Notes: generated from the sequence alone by a model not told the origin. A stretch of DNA of 64,000 nt from Oxyruncus cristatus (GCA_013399855.1 VXAY01005276.1:319876-383875); one strand, 5' to 3'; counted from the stretch's first letter, positions 13,260 to 28,800 are shown. Numbers and translations are program-made.

Positions 13260-16200
13260 TAACACTTTATATTATTAATGCAAGTATTAATGTATTTGGG
13301 TAAGAGACTTAGAATGTTAAGTTAAACTGAGCTTTCTTTTCAGATTCAGTAATTTATATTTACATATTTTAGAATAGAAAAGTTGGCCTAGAAGCATCTT
13401 CTGAATCTTGAAGCAAGAGGAGAGCGACTTCAAAGGAAAAATGCTTCTAAAAGGAAATCCATGCTTATCTATTTTTAATATCAGGTTGAACTACTTTTAG
13501 GATGTAGAGAATACAGCCTGTACGGGGGCGTTTTTGGGGCTGAGCTCAGCTGGTTTTAGGCCTGGCTGTTGTCCGGGTGTTGCTGTCCCCTGTACCTCCC
13601 TGCTGCCAGGGGATTTCTGCTGTGCCTGTTGCGTTTTCTTGGGCAATTATATGGTCCCTTGGTGAAACCATTTGTCCTGCTAAACTGGGGCAAAAACAAA
13701 CCCAGAAAAAACACCATCCGGGCATAAAGTAGCAAAGCAATTCAGGAACATACAGGAGCTGGTACCAACCCATTACCTGTGGAATCTCAGAGCTTGTCCC
13801 TGTGGGGTTTTTCTTCTTTCTCCTCAAGTGATGCTCCTTTATTTGCTTAAAAGTGGTTTTCATTTAGTTGTTGCATAACACTTGGTTTCCTAATGGAAAT
13901 ACATAAAATGGTGAAACAAAACACATTATCGAAGTAAAGGAGGCGATTATAATGTAATCGTGACCCTCAGTCCTGCCTGTTCATGAAAACAACAGGGCAT
14001 CGACAGTAAAATATAAATACTCATTAACTGAAACACACCCTGCTTTCTAATGGCCGGTATCTGTGGCAGTGGCCTAATTAGGAGCTAAAAAGCAAGGAGA
14101 TGCCTCTCGGGTTTCCGTGGGTACATCTGTGTGCAAGGTGAAATGTGGAAGTTGCTGTAAAGCACCTCTTTGTGCTTTGGTGCCGTTAAGAAGGGCAGCT
14201 CCTCGCCAGCAGCGAGGATTAGCAGCTCATGCGAGAGCTTTGGGAAGCCTTTATCCTCCCTCCTTCCCTGCACAGCTGTTGTTGCTCGTGTTCTCCACAC
14301 ACGGTTTGTAAAGACACATATGCTGCTGTTGCTCCTGCTGCTGCCAACTCCTCTTCCCTTTGTACTCCATAGACAGCAGCAAATTTGCAGGTACCGTGGC
14401 AGGGCCTGCCTTGGGTGACACCTGAGGTCAGGTGGTTTTTGGGAGGCAGGTAAAATGTGTGCGTTGGATTTTTTTTTTCCCCCCTTCCCTGCAGATCGGT
14501 GTTATCTCGACCCTGATTTTGCACAAATTTGCAACTGCCTACTTTCTGCTTGACTAGAGATGTTAACACTAATTAAATTATGTATGGCTATTTCTGACCA
14601 GGACAAAAACATAATCTTGCCTTGTTTGAAGTAATTCTTATGGATTATAATAAATACTGTTTGGAGTTTTTTTACAAGAGATGATTTCACACTTGGTGGT
14701 GCAGTTAACGCTGCTGGACCTTTTCTGTCTAGAATAAAAATGTATTTCATATTTCCAATTTCTTATGCTTTTGTTCGTTCTTAAAAAAAAAAACAAACCA
14801 CAAATGTGCGTCACTGATATAATAAATCTACTTTACAGTGGAAGTAAAAGAAAAAAAAATCTCAAAGGTTTAGCAGGTCACAAGGAAACTATTTCCTCTA
14901 AATTCCTGAAAATGTATTTTTCTGTGGTAATAGGATTAATGTTGTTAGGGTTGCCCACCCACCCCCCCATATTATTAGAAGCCCAAAAGGATAATATCTT
15001 AACTATAACTTGCCTGCAAAGTATCTCCTTATCCTCGAGTGAAAAATGTTTTCAGGAACATCTTGTGATGGTGCGGTTTCCAACAGCTAAACAATGAGAA
15101 GGATGGGTGTGCGTTGGAGGTTCTCCTCGGGGTTTGGCCACTAATGTGCTTTCTGGCCACAGAGTCCCTCGTGATTGAAAACTGCCAATAACTCTGCAAG
15201 CCATGAATTCTGCCCTAAATTCCTCATGCCACCAACTGGTAATTTCCTTGTGTGTGAAAGGATATTGTGTACAGGATTATTTCCCCTCTTAATGGAAGTG
15301 TGATTGTGCTCCTATGCTGGAACATGCTCAGCAGTGACTTAATAGCAAAGATACACGAATAAGGGAGTTAAAAAGAAGGAAACAACCAAATCCAGCTGGT
15401 TTTGCTGATTGAATTTGGTGCAGATGTAGTTCGTTTCTGCACTGTGAAGTGAATCTATTCAGAAGGATGTCCTCCTACGAAAACTTGTATGGAATTTTTA
15501 ATAGCCACAAGTGGTCACAGCATTGTTTATACATCTTGTCTGAAAGCTGGAAAATGTTCCTATAATTAAGTTTAAAAAAAGGGAGCATGTGGGGGAAAGG
15601 AAGAGAGATAGCCTGAGAATATCCGTTGAGGCAAATGTCCTGAGACAATCAGATTTGTTCTCAGAGATGGATGTATATTATTTTAAAGGCCAGAAGAAAC
15701 ATGTCTCCCCATTCTGTGTATGGGCGAGGACAAGTTTGTTTAGTTTTAAGTCTTGCATTGTGTAAATATCTTTACACTTGCAAGATGTTTCAACTGCAGC
15801 AAAATTAAATTCCATCTAATTGTTCTTTGCTTGGAATGCAAATACTGAGGACCACCAGTTTGGGACTGACACACAAGAAGGAAAATATTTATCTTTATGA
15901 AACCAGAAAGTTAGTTGGGCAATGGGAGCCAGGCAGTTGTGTTGCTTCATAAGTAGGGTTACAGAATGAGTGTTTTGTCTGTCGTTAGATATTGTTAGAT
16001 GTTTGCTTTCTGCTGGCTGTGGAGGTTTTACTGTGTCCTCTTGAGAGACTGAACTCTGGAGTCAGTTGAAGGGGTCGGATGAGGTTGCTTTGGCTGGTGA
16101 CTGACAATCAAAAGGCTGAAGTGAAGTCAAACTCGGGAGTTTTGGTTCATACGATACCATTGGAGACCTGGAAGATTATTTAAATTTTACTACTTAAAAA

Positions 16201-17834
16201 GGTGAAGATATTGGGACTTGGAAAGTGCCAGGTTTCTCTTCTATTATGGGATTTGCTCCCAGTTTTCACTAGTCTTTGCCAGCTGATACACTGATTTCTG
16301 TGGGCAGCTGCAGTTTGGTTTTGTTTTCCCCACACACATTACAGTAAACAGACCTGTATCAAAAGTGTGTATTCCAATAAGTGTTTGTTTACAGGATATT
16401 CATATAAGTACGTTTAGATCAGTTACAGTAATTGAACTCTATAGGCCACATTAGAATATATTAAACATTTTTCTGGTTTTTTTTCTGTTGGTATATGGTG
16501 GTGTGTTTTTGTTTCTACTTGGCCAAGAGTGTAATTTGTACCTTCAACAACTTTGTTCCCTGTAAATAAAAATATCAGTAGGTATATTGACTTTCTGTTT
16601 GGTAGTAGTTGAAGTTTTAGAAAAAGGAAACGCTCTCCTTGTAAGTGAAACGGTTTTCACAGAAATGACTTACTTAAGCACATTGTCTTTATTGAAAGAT
16701 TGGAAGATGAAAGGATGCTGCAGCTGCAGTTTGTTCACTGTCCTGAAATGCTTTTGTTCTTTTTTAGTATTTAAATGCTCATGCTAACTCCTCCCATCCT
16801 GTCTCCTTTGTGTTTAGATGGGTGAAACACCAAAAAAATAGAAATGACTCAGACAGGACAGCTCCAAAATTTGTTTTACAGAACAAATATGTGCTCTGGG
16901 AGCTCTTCTGTATGGAGGATTATGTGAACATAAGGTTGAAACAGCAGAAGTGTTCTTGCTGCTGGAGGCCAAAGGACCTGCAATATTTGTATAGGACTGT
17001 AAAGATGTTTTAGTGCACATCGTCCTTCAGCGTTAATATTTCAAAAGCCTTCATTGAAATACAGAAATACTGTTAATTTTTTTTTTTTTTTTTTTAAGAC
17101 ACAGAGTCCAGACAACAGGGGCAGTGGATGTAAAGTCACAGAGCCTCCTGAGCAAACACCTTCAGCCTCGGCAGTTCCAGGCTGGAATGCCACGAGCAGT
17201 CTTTAAAAGAACCTTTTTTTTTCGGTGCGTTCATTTTCCCCCAGTGTGTTTTCTCACAGCATGAGCACAGCACTGGAGAAGGGAGGCAGGGGTGATACAC
17301 AAGGATGAGAATCAGGCAAATATCTTCACACAGGCCCATTGGTGGTGACTGCAGGACAGGGTTCTGAGGAGTCATCCTGACAAGTCCGTCATCCCTTCTC
17401 TGTGCTGGTAGTCTGAGGGGAAGGAAAATATTGTCCCTACCAATAGTTTCTGGAAGCTGAGCAGTACTGTAACTCCCACTCAGTTATATCCTGATTCTTC
17501 TGTTCTTATCAAAAGACACTGGAATCTTTTGGCTCTGATATTAATACCATTATTTAAAGATGTTGCATTAATGTGCAGTTTTATCTAAGTGCCCTGCAAG
17601 TGCAAAATCTACTTCTCTAGCAGACTCCTTGTCTTGCATCTGGTAGATGCGTACTTGATGTTATTTCCTAATGCAGAAGGCAGTCTGACTCCATTTAGTT
17701 TATTCCCTTTTTGTCTAACAGCAGCATTAATTACACTGGGAGGGTTGTCTGGGCTGTGGCTGTGATCAGAGGAGAGGAAAACACAGCAGACAGTCTCTGG
17801 GTGCTGTAGGAAAAGGACCGAGGTGTTTGATTTC

Positions 17835-17883
17835 TTTTTTTTTTTTTTTTTTTTTTTTTTTTNNNNNNNNNNNNNNNNTTTTT
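17835..17883. repeat. Poly(T) tract interrupted by a 16-N assembly gap
   Basis: 28 T, then N at 17863-17878, then 5 T. The gap sits inside the homopolymer, so the true length of the tract is unknown. It lies in an intron and does not affect any coding model. Confidence 0.95.
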
Positions 17884-19811
17884 GGTGGGTTGCTTGAGCA
17901 TAGAAAACTGTCAGAATTTCATGTTGATTCCAAAAAACAATTTCACTTGTTCCAGGTATTCCAAACCTGTCCCAAGGAGCTTTAATTGCGCGGTAGAGTA
18001 ATGGAGAAGAAACTGCAGTGCCTCTCACTCATGTGCAGCTTCGGGAAGGGTTTGTGGTGGTGGCTAATCCAGAGGTTTTGTAACTCAGCTTGAAGAAAAA
18101 GCAAGCACCATCTATGAATTCTAAATATTTAATGGTTAAAATTATTTTCTCTTTGGATTCTGATTAGTATTCTCAGTTGCCACTTAAGGTGAGAGTTACC
18201 AGAGCATCTTGCTGTGGCAGAAAGTTAAAAAAATGAAGAACTCTTACTGATACTGGGACTGCAAAACTTTAATGTAATTTCACCTACAGTACTGCAAAAA
18301 TGCATTAAGGATATCAGATTGTGCTTCCTAGCTGAGAGAGTGATTGATTATATGCAGTTTGCCTTTTTTATAATCAACATTGGGTAACAGTCTCAATTGG
18401 TTTTTGTTTTCAGTCCTCAGTGAACTAGATGGAATATTTGTGGTGTGTGTATGTACGTACTATGTGTATAGTCACAAAATCCCTTGAGCTTTGATGTTTT
18501 GAGATCTTAGAATATACATGTAATACAAAGATGTGATGTAGGAATGTGTATTTATAAGGTTTGATGTGAAAAGACTTTGCACTATTTGCATGCAAGGAAT
18601 TTTTAGGAGTGGGTAGATTTCTGGTGAGATGAAAAGAAAAAGCAGGTAAACATGCTGAAGTCTGGTGTTCGTTCAACAGAAGACTGTCATTTCCTAAACT
18701 GGAAGTAATTTAATCATGTTTGTATCTGGAGTAGTTAAATGAGATCATTTGCCATAATTACTTCATGTCTAACAAGGTCTGTCGCCATTTGGATTTTATG
18801 TTATGATTTGGATCCTAAAAGGGAAGGAGCTTAACCACTGGATGTTGAAATAATCAATATATTTCATTATTAAGATTAGATCAGAGGGTGTGTTTCAAAT
18901 GTGGGTTTAGAACGCTGCTCTCAAGCTGAACCTTTGTTTTGTAGTCCTCTTGCTACAGCCTGTTAAATATGTATAGGACATAAAGCAGTGGCTTTGGCCA
19001 TCCCAAATGACTTCACTTGTTGCGTGTTGCTGTTGGGACAGAACCATTTAAATACCTTATTAATTATTTTTGTTGTTCCATTTTACTGAGCTGGAAGGAA
19101 AAGCTGTTCTATAATTAATGAGCTATTTCCAAGAAAGCATTAAAACTGTTATTGTAGGATCATTGCACAGGAGGTGAATATTTGTGGTTGGTGTCTAGTG
19201 CTGTACAAAGGAGCAGGAGAAAACTCTGGCTGAAGAGTTTCTTGCTGGGGAACATCTGGTGGCTCAAGAAAAGTGAAGGGTTTGTGCAAATAACTTTTGG
19301 TGTTTGAACTGAGCACCAGGATACACATCCTGTGTATAGCACTGGATATTCTGTGCCTTTTTTCTCTGAAAGACAGTCATGCCTTTGGAGTCATAATTCA
19401 TTTACATGAAGAATTTTGGTGTGTTACTGGCATAGTAGAAATTATATCAGACTTGATTTTGGCAATTAAGCTGTAGAGCCAAATCTTACCATATTGTATA
19501 GTAACAAGATTCATTTCATTGTCTGTCTGCCTTTTGAAAGATAGATTCTGTCCATAGTCATTCATTCAGTTACCTCACTTAAGACTTTTGTAAAGCAGAT
19601 TACCAGTAAATTAGGTTTGGGTTTCATTTGTGGGTTTGTTTGTTTGTTTTGGTTTGTGTTTTTTTCCTGATAATGATCCCAGCTAAAAAAAAAAAAAAAT
19701 AAATGTTGTGATGATTCATGTAAACTTACTTTTCCTAATCTGTTTATTCAGTTTTGTGTGATGAGATATGCTTGCAAATGCTCAAAGCCTGTTCATTTTG
19801 CTCTGTTGCAG

Positions 19812-19894
19812 TCCCCGATGACCTCTCCATGGAAGAAAGAGAAGAGCTTTTAAATATTCGTCGCAGGAAAAAAGAACTGATTGATGATATTGAG
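19812..19894 (+). CDS. CYTH3: CYTH3 coding exon 2
   Basis: Encodes (V)[13 protein letters not shown]...ELIDDIE, the start of the coiled coil. The acceptor is ttgcag and the donor gtaatt. It starts in phase 1: the first base of the Val codon comes from exon 1. Confidence 0.95.
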
Positions 19895-22800
19895 GTAATT
19901 GATTTTTCTGTAGAGAACCTTGGAAGACTGCTCCAGTACATTAAGTTACAGTACTAGATATGAATTACAGGTAATGGTTTTAAAGGCATATAAATGGCTG
20001 AAGCTAAATATTACTAATAGTGACTAGGATTTATGTGCCATATGTGTGTTTTACAAATGGTAACTCCTGAACTGACATAGGTACAGACTTGATTTGTGTA
20101 ACCAACAACTCCTTAAACAGCAGGTTTGCATCCAGAATAGGAATGAGAAATCTGGGTAAAGAAATCTTCTGATGGCAGTCTGGTCTTGGTGTTCTGACAT
20201 AAGCACACACTGGGAGTTCAGATCCATGTGTTTAAGAGTCATTCAGTTGTGGTAAAATATTGAAATATCTAAAGAAGCCCTAAGATTCATCACTTTTCTT
20301 CAGGTAACTAGCAAATGTAAGAAAATAAACCCTAACTGTTGATATTATTATGTGACTGATGATTTCAAAAAGTGTTTTAATGTGAGCTGATGTATTGTCC
20401 TTCCTTCTTTTGGCAGAGATTAAAATTTGAAATTGCTGAGGTTATGACCGAAATTGATAATCTGACTAGCGTAGAAGAAAGGTAAGTAATACCAACATCT
20501 GGACCTGATTAAGAGCTTGGAGCAGGTCTTCCAGGAATAGCAAATAAAATTAGCTTTCTCATGCTAAACAAGCATTGGATCACCTTTATTTAGTCTGTTA
20601 TAAAAAGCTGATTTTACCCTATGCAGATGTGTCATTCATTTGGATAGATAATATGGTGGATAGAGTGTGATATTTTAGACTGTCCAGTTGATCAGGACAT
20701 AGTTCTCTGAAGCTGCAATCGTTTGAAGGAGTTGAAAATAGCAACATAATTTCCCCCCTCTATAGCAAGTGAATGTCTTGTTTTTGTCACAGAAGATACA
20801 AAGTAGCCAAAAATACAAATTTATCTGGAAGTTGTTGTTTTAGTAAAAGAGCAACTGATAACAAGCTTGTTGTTTCTTCTTTTCCTCCATATGTAGCAAA
20901 ACTACACAAAGAAATAAGCAAATAGCCATGGGAAGGAAGAAATTCAACATGGACCCTAAGAAGGTAGGGATTTTTTTTCCCACTTGTCAGGAATCAATTT
21001 TTGCTTGTAATATGATCTGTGACTGATTCATTCACGTTTTTCCTTAGGAGCCGTTTCTGATAATGTAAGTTCTCAGACCTTATTTGCACGTCCTGTAACA
21101 CCTGAGCAGAGGGTTAAATTGGGAGCAGTCATGGAGTCGTTTGCCAAGTGTGCTTTTTTACACTTCAGCAAACTTTCTTTGATTATACAGTTTTACTTAT
21201 CAACAATCAAAAATACCAGGTAGTGATTGACCTGGCTTGCTTTGTTGCTTGCACCTTTGATCGAGGTGTTCTCCCTTGATATGTCAAATAGAATTAAAAC
21301 AAAATTTTTGGTGTTTAGTTATTAGTGAGGCCATAATTTTTTTTTTTTAAAGCTCTCCTATTTTTTTCTTCCAAAACACCTTTACCATGTTTTTTAATTT
21401 GTTCTCCTGCAGACTCTATTTGCATATCTAAATTCTGTTTGTGAAAAAGGCATGTATTAACACCCGTATGTTTGTCTGTGTATATACATACGGTTGTGGA
21501 CCCATCTGACTTGCACAAACCCCTGCAGGCACAAGCTTGGTTACCAATTTCAAGAAGTCTATTATGCATTTAGCCAAGAAATAAAGTAGTTAATTTCTTT
21601 GGAGTGCCTCTATGTTTCTTAAACAATTTTAATTTTCTGGAAAATTTGGGGACTTGCGCATTTTCTTACAGACCCCCCTGATTAGTTTAAAGGAGCTGCT
21701 TTGAGAAATTTGACTTCTAGCCTTTACTCTTTACTTTTCAGTTTTCATTTTCCTTGCTTTGTTTTATTGTCTTCTGTTGTTTGAGATTCCATTTTGAATT
21801 TGTCTTTTTTGGAGATCATTTAACATTTGTTTCTCTGTGTTCTTGACATGTTTCCTTTCCAATGGTATTGAATTCAGTTACATTTTGGTGGCTTTTCTCA
21901 AACGTTCCAAGTACAGCGATGGCTTCTGTTCTTCAGGATGTTTTCAGTTTGCCAGAAACTCTCAAGTATTTTATAAAGAGCCCTTTTTAAAGTGCTGGCT
22001 GTGTCTTTTATTTTTGTTTTCCATTTTGTTGACTGCCTGACTTCTGTTGAGGGCAGAACACCCCCGAATATCCTGATAGTTTGTTGTCCTCCAGCTCTTA
22101 CATGGCCTAGAAGTTTGTGGCAAAGTCACAGGATGATGTCAGATGCTTCCATTCCAGCGTTAACTATTTTCTGTTACTGTTCTTGCTGGCTGAAATGATT
22201 TCTATAAATAAATGCTGTGGCCACATTGCTACTGTAACATAATTTAAATGTGGTAAACAGACTTAGAGTAGTAATTTCTTAATGATGTCTGTGGATCGGT
22301 GGCGGCCTGCAGAAGCTGGGCCGCCGTGTTGTTTGCAGCTGCTGCTTTAAGTTAGAGACAAAATGTAAGTCCTGATGTTGGGAAAACTCCCTCGGGTTCA
22401 TCGTGAAGAGGATGTTTTTCATTCATAAATGGGAGGGAACATGGTCTCTGGAGTTAGGAATGCCAAAGAACTGGGATAATGATACTTGTGCTGAATCCAC
22501 CAAGTTTTCTCCTTTAAAACCAGGTAACAGAGTTCTCCTGTTTTCACATTAGCAGGAACACAGTGAGGTAATTTTCTTTTACCACTTCCTATTTGAAGAT
22601 CTTTACATGTTCTGGTGCGTGTGTAGAGCAGTTCTCCCTTTCCCCCCCTCTGAAAATAGCTCTGAAATCAGTGTTAATGCAGTTACGTGATATAGTACCA
22701 CATACTTTGGTGTTTGGGTTTGCTCAGCTCTTGTGGGATGGGCTGTAATGGTAAAGTTTGTAAAACACTCCAAGAATCCCTGTGCAGACACATAAAGCTG

Positions 22801-25800
22801 TGCCCAAAATGCGCAGCACTCAAGTCAGTAGTGCCTGTGCTGAGCCCAGGTAGTGAATTCTCTGTGACAAAGGCAGGGTTTAAATAGCTGCAAAATCTGT
22901 AAGGAAGTTACTGTGAAAGCGATGAAATTCAAAGCAGATTTCATTGCATTGACTTAAGTCTGTGCAATATTTGTAGTGAACATTGAATATTTCTGTAGCC
23001 ACGAGTTTTGTGTGGGGAAGTTAAACTAGTGCAGCTGTCTCTTGTCTCCTGTCAGTCTAGAGAATAAAATTTGCATCAAGACAAAAGATAGCGTGGGAGG
23101 TGATGGGGGCTTGGCTGGCCTATTTTGCCATTTATTCCAGACGCTGGAGTTGTTGTCCCAGACAGATTCCTCTTCCTGTCTGTTTGACTTCTGGTTCTTT
23201 AACATCTTAAGAATAATTAAAAAAAAAAAAAATCATTTTTGCAGTAAGTTAAAGTCTCTGCTTCTGTGCACAGAAATTTGTTTTCCGTGCTTCTGGTCAT
23301 GTCCATTATCAGGAACTTGTACAGCTTTAAGAAAACTATTCAGGTCAGTCTATTTATACTAAGCGTGAATAATATGGTCCAGGTGTTGGACAAGGGAATC
23401 TGCTGTTCCTGATGTTGTTACAGGAAAGGTTCTCTGTTGGTTGACAGAGCTTTTTGGATAACTTGGTATGGGAACAACCATTATGTTTTGTAGTCAAATG
23501 TTGTGTAAATATTTAGTTATCAAATAAGTTTTGTAGGGATCAATTTCAAGGGAAGCTCAGCTATGTCTGCTTCAAGATAAAATAGATAGATTCTTTGCAA
23601 AGAAATCATGTCTGTTGTGAAATGACTTATCAAAATATTCAGTTGTCAGAGTAGCAGCCTGGCATTGAAATTTTCAGATGATGATAAAATTGTTTTGAGA
23701 GAATTGCCTTCCAGACTTTCTAAAGAAAGCTTCAAGCTTTATAACATCATGGTTCGTTTTCTTTGTTGAATTAGATCGGAAGATTGACTTCTTCTTTTTT
23801 TTTTTTTGTCAGGCAGGTAATCATTTCACTATCAAAAGCTGGAATTAGCCAAACAGAAAAATAATTACTTTTTTTGAATGTTACTAGAAGACCACCTATG
23901 CTATGTCAAAAAATAATGGATTTTTTTCAGTTGTAATGAAATAAAAAAGGAAATACATTCCACTTGCAGAAATTGAAAAACTTCTGATAATTCTGAAATT
24001 CTGAAATACTGTAGTGGCACATGTTAGTAATAATTTATTAACGTCTTTTGTACATTTTTGGAATCCAAGGTTCTTTACAGTTCCCATTTCCACTTTTCGG
24101 TAGCATGCTGTTCACAGTTTGAAGAAATCAGCAGGAATAGCAACATCTTTGGGGGGGGAAAGCAGTCGGTTCTCTCTTCATGACCTGCTGAGTGTTGGAA
24201 CAACATCCCTTCCATCCTTTACATAATCTTTATATAACCCTTCGTTTCCTTTCTTTGCCGCTTTGCAGAAAGTTCCCTGGGCTTCCCCAGGGCGTGCCAG
24301 TTGTAGGGCAGTAATTTATGGAGGCACAGGAGTGAGTCCAGGGGCTTTATCGAGTTCCCTCTGAGGGACAGGGTAAGACTCTCCCCCTGCCTTCCGTAGC
24401 AGCTCCATGGTAGAAGCTTGGCTGGCTCAGGAGCAGTCTGTGACTAGTGTAGCTCAAGTCCTTTGTCAATAGTTTAATCCCAGCCCAGCCAGAACCCACT
24501 GATAGTCCCAGTGTCAGCAGAAACTCCTTTAAACCGGTTTCGGTATTTTCAGCTGCGACTTGTACGACAAGTAGTGGCTTGATGTATTGGGTCGCAGTTT
24601 GTAGATTATAAGAGATGCTTTATTTCGTGTCACGGTGGTAATTAAGTTGTTTCCACGTACGTCTTCCTGATGTGATGTTGCAGATTACGTCTCTGCAGAC
24701 ATTTCTGCAAGAGCCAGCTCACACATTAACTCCAAAGAGCAACATGGAATCGTTATTCAATGAATATTTGATCTTTCTGTTGTTGAGGGATTCGAACTGC
24801 CACCTAAGTACTTCTAGCCTTAAAAATGTGTTCTCCTTTTGCATCTTTAAGCCAGCACTATATACTGCTTATATAACTGAAAAACATTTGTTTGCCATTT
24901 CATTTAAAGACGTAAAAATCTGTAGGTTAATGTAATTCTCAGTGTGCTACGGATGTGTCTGTGTAAGTACATTAATACCAAATGTTGTGAGTGATATTTG
25001 CATAAATGCTTGTGGAAGAAAACCTAACATTCCTTTTCCTCTGGAATTGTTCTTCCTAGGGAATACAGTTCCTGATAGAAAATGACCTGCTGCAGAACAC
25101 TGCAGAAGACATTGCACAGTTCCTTTATAAAGGAGAAGGATTAAATAAAACGGTAATTGGAGATTACCTCGGTGAAAGGTAAAAGAGAAATATTGAAACT
25201 TTGTTCTTGAGTTTACAGAGCATATTTACAGGCTTTGGGTACTTCCCTTCCCCCTCACAGGCTGCATGAGAGAGCTACTCAACTACTCTATAAAAGCTAC
25301 AGCGGGATGTGAAACTGCTGCAGCATTGTGATAGGGTTTTTTTCCTGTTAGGTTGTGGGATGATACTTAAATAACTGTAAATTTATTATTTTGAGAAAAC
25401 CCTGAAATTTGGCTACAGTACAGAATTTAATACCTTAAGCTTTTGGAATGTCCGAGAGTTGTATTGCAACAGTTCTGGTACCTCTTGGTGCTGTATCCAG
25501 AGAAGAGTGATTGACAATCAGTAATAATCAGACAGTAAAGAGATTACTTATTAAAATGGGTAGTCCCTGAGACAATAGTTGTTATCAGGTTTTGGTGTTC
25601 TCATCTTCCCTGCACAGAGACTTCCCGTGAGTCAGTAAGTGTCTCAAAGGGCAGCTGCACAGGATCTTTATCAATCCTAGTACAAGAAACATGGAACATG
25701 TATATTAATGCAACTATTGCAAAACACAGCCAGGATGCAAATGACTTCCATTGCTGTGCAACCCAGGAATTGATTTTGGAAAAGGCAGCCGAGAGACGAG

Positions 25801-28800
25801 CAGTGCGGGGTGGGTTGGAGTGTGTGTGTGTGACGTGCTGGCACATGTTCAGGTGCCAGTTGTGGAGGTTTAGCAGTTGACTCATTTAGGATAAACTCCT
25901 GTGGGGATGTGTTGTGGCAGATCCGTTTTTGAGACACCCCAGTCTGCTTTACAGCATCAACAGCTCAGTTTGTGCTCAGCGATTTCCTCTTGACATTTTT
26001 AGGTTTAATGGAAGTTTTTACTGTAATACGGATCTTTGGAAAAAGAGATCTTCACTATGGAGTCTCTATACAGGATATGTAGACATGGCAGCAGTTTTTA
26101 TGCAACAGAATCGTGTTGCTTCTCTTGAATATTTTGACCGTCAGTGTGATAAAATCACTTAGTTGTTAATGTCAATAATTGCAAAATTGTAACAAGGCCT
26201 GTATAAAGCAGTCTGTGTTCTCTTCTGAGAGCTGCACCTTGGTATCATCTTCTGAAACACTTCCAGTCTTTCTAGCCCTATTCCCAGAATCCTGTGCTTG
26301 TGCAGAAAGGTCTTGCCAGTATGTCCAAACTCACTGGAATCATCAGTAATATTCATGTGATTTATTTTTAAGTGAGTGCACATTTAAAATTTAAAAAGTT
26401 ATTGCTCGTTCTGCTGCTTCCCTGGCAGGGATGGTGGGCGGCACTGTGGTCTAATCTGACAACACAGGGGCAACCTTTCTTAATCCTGAGTATGTGTAGA
26501 GAGAAATAATGCAATTCAGTTTTATCTTCTGAGTTGTTCAAGACTTATATACTGGCAAATTTAGTGGTCACACTGAATAGCAAATTCAATCAGGATATTT
26601 CCTATAGATGTATGAACTGGAGAATAAGGTCTTGGGAGAAATGAAAAAAATTGACACACTGCTCCTATTTTGCCACAAGGCAGAAGCAGTCTGTCCATTT
26701 TAAGGAGCAGTTGAAATCAAAAGGAATGTTTAAAATTATCTTCTGCTTTAAAAGGAACTTTTATTCAGTGTATCCAGTCAGTCCACATAAATTGGTTTTT
26801 TGTGTGTTTCTTCATTTCTGTGGAGGGTGGAATATTAACATGGTAATAGGAAAGCAAATGGTATTTCTTTCTATTTTTTTTCTCTTCACATATATGAATT
26901 AGTAAGGGGGTGGCAGTGAAGAGATGACAATCTGATTATCAGGAATGTGTATGGAAATTTCCAGGTAGCTGTGTCTGGAGTGGGGAATTGGTTCATCATA
27001 CTCTGTTGAACTGCAACATTAATTTCATGGGATCCTAATAATTTTTATTCATGTTTCTCTGAAAAGAAGGTATTATGCCTTTAGGTCTGGGGGTGAAATA
27101 ACTACCCTGAGATAAAACAAAATGTGACAATTGAGGTGTCTTAAGCTGCTAGTTTTGCCTTTGTGACTCCCTCAGAAACAGGCCATCAAGTGATTTGTGC
27201 TGTGTGAATGGCAGAGAACATTAGAGATGAGCTTTTGCTGATCACTAACTTTTGTCAAGGCATTTGGAATCTGAGGACGTTCTCTTTTACTTTGCCACTC
27301 CCTCTTGGGGGCCCATCGTGAATTACTTCTGCATTCTAGCTAAATATAGCTGAAGACAAGACCAGGGTAGTCAACGGAATGAAATATTTGTATGACATTC
27401 TGCCATAAAGAGATGTATTTTAAATTACTGACTTTCTAGTCTTATAGCACTCAACAAACTGAAAAAAGGTGAATGGTAAAATGGAGTGAGAAAGCACCTA
27501 AAAAGTTACAATAAATAAGGGATGAATTACATCCTGTAAAAGATTTAAGATTTATTTCTCTGTGGGTAAGTCTTCACTTAGTGGCTTCCTAGACCTTTCA
27601 TGTTACTTGGCTGGTGTCCTTGGAGGTGTCCCCAGCACAAGTATCACAAACATATAAACAAAATCAGTATTTTGCTCGGTAGCACCCCTGTGGATGCTCT
27701 CTTTTGTTACACTGTGATGCCACTTCACTGGGAAGCAGTCGCACAGTTGGATTGTGCATTGCTAAATTTGCTGAGAATGGCTTTGATTTGCTTGGCAGAG
27801 CTGGTGTGTTTTTCTGTCAGCAATGTGGGAACATCGCAGTGAATGAATAGTTGGCTTTAAGGTATTTACTGGTGAGTGTTAGAGGTCAGTCTGACTGTGC
27901 AGTTAGTCAGTAATGCAACAGATCATTCTTGGGGGTGCACACCTTTCTATTTTCGGGTGGAGGCTGATATGCAACATTCTGTCTTGGTGATGTATTTGAA
28001 GCACACCCTGAGGATTAGAAACCTTTATGCTTCTGGCATATGAGCTCCGTGATGGTGCAGGCTGAATTCTGTCTGCATCCAAATAGTTTTGTGTTCATCA
28101 ATGTTTAAATGTTACTTTTGCATTTCAACACCTTTGTAGCAAGCAAAGCATCATTTGACTCCTGATTTACCTAGAAATGTGAAAGATGGAACGAGAGGAA
28201 GCTCATTCAAAACCTATTCTGATTTTAGTTAACTTTAATTGTAACAGTTTTTGAGAGTGGAATAAGAATACAATACATACTAAGTAGCTCTTTTCAAAAA
28301 CTGTTCTTTTTCTTGCATGCAATCAGCTGAAGCATTTTTGTTTCTTAGCTTTGTACTTAAATTAAGATACTGCTTTAATATTTTCTGTTCTTAGAGGGGA
28401 AAAAGGATAGTTTGTTTTTCATGTTCTTTATGGAGATAGAAATTAATTTTCCACTGACCATTGTTTAACAGTTCATGACACAATGAATTAATTCTTTCTG
28501 CGAAAGGATTTACCAAATACATTTGTCGGGTATCATCGTATATCAAGGCAGGTGCAGTAATAACAGATGTGAAGCAAAGAAAGCCAGGCCGTTTTGGGGT
28601 AATTTAAATCAGCAGTTCTAAACTCAGTTTCAGTGCACTGGCTCTTGTTGACCTACCAGCAAAAATGGGCAAAACACTAGTGTTAAATATTAAAATACCT
28701 CTCAAATAAATGTGTAGGCTATTTCTAAGGACGTGATTTGATCAGTATAATTGTTTATTTCCTTGCTTATTCTCGGAAGCAAATAGAGATAACTAACAGG

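Larger units (their letters stand above)
1..19811 (+). other. CYTH3: CYTH3 intron 1 (3' part)
   Basis: This is AT-rich sequence with many stop codons in all frames, poly(T) tracts, one ambiguous base at 5154 and a short N gap at 17863-17878. I found no convincing coding exon, RNA gene or full transposon. It ends in a normal acceptor (tctgttgcag) at the first recognisable CYTH3 coding exon. That exon starts mid-codon, so an upstream exon must supply the first base of the Val codon. A large first intron is usual for this gene. Alternative first exons or enhancers inside it could not be excluded by eye. Confidence 0.85.
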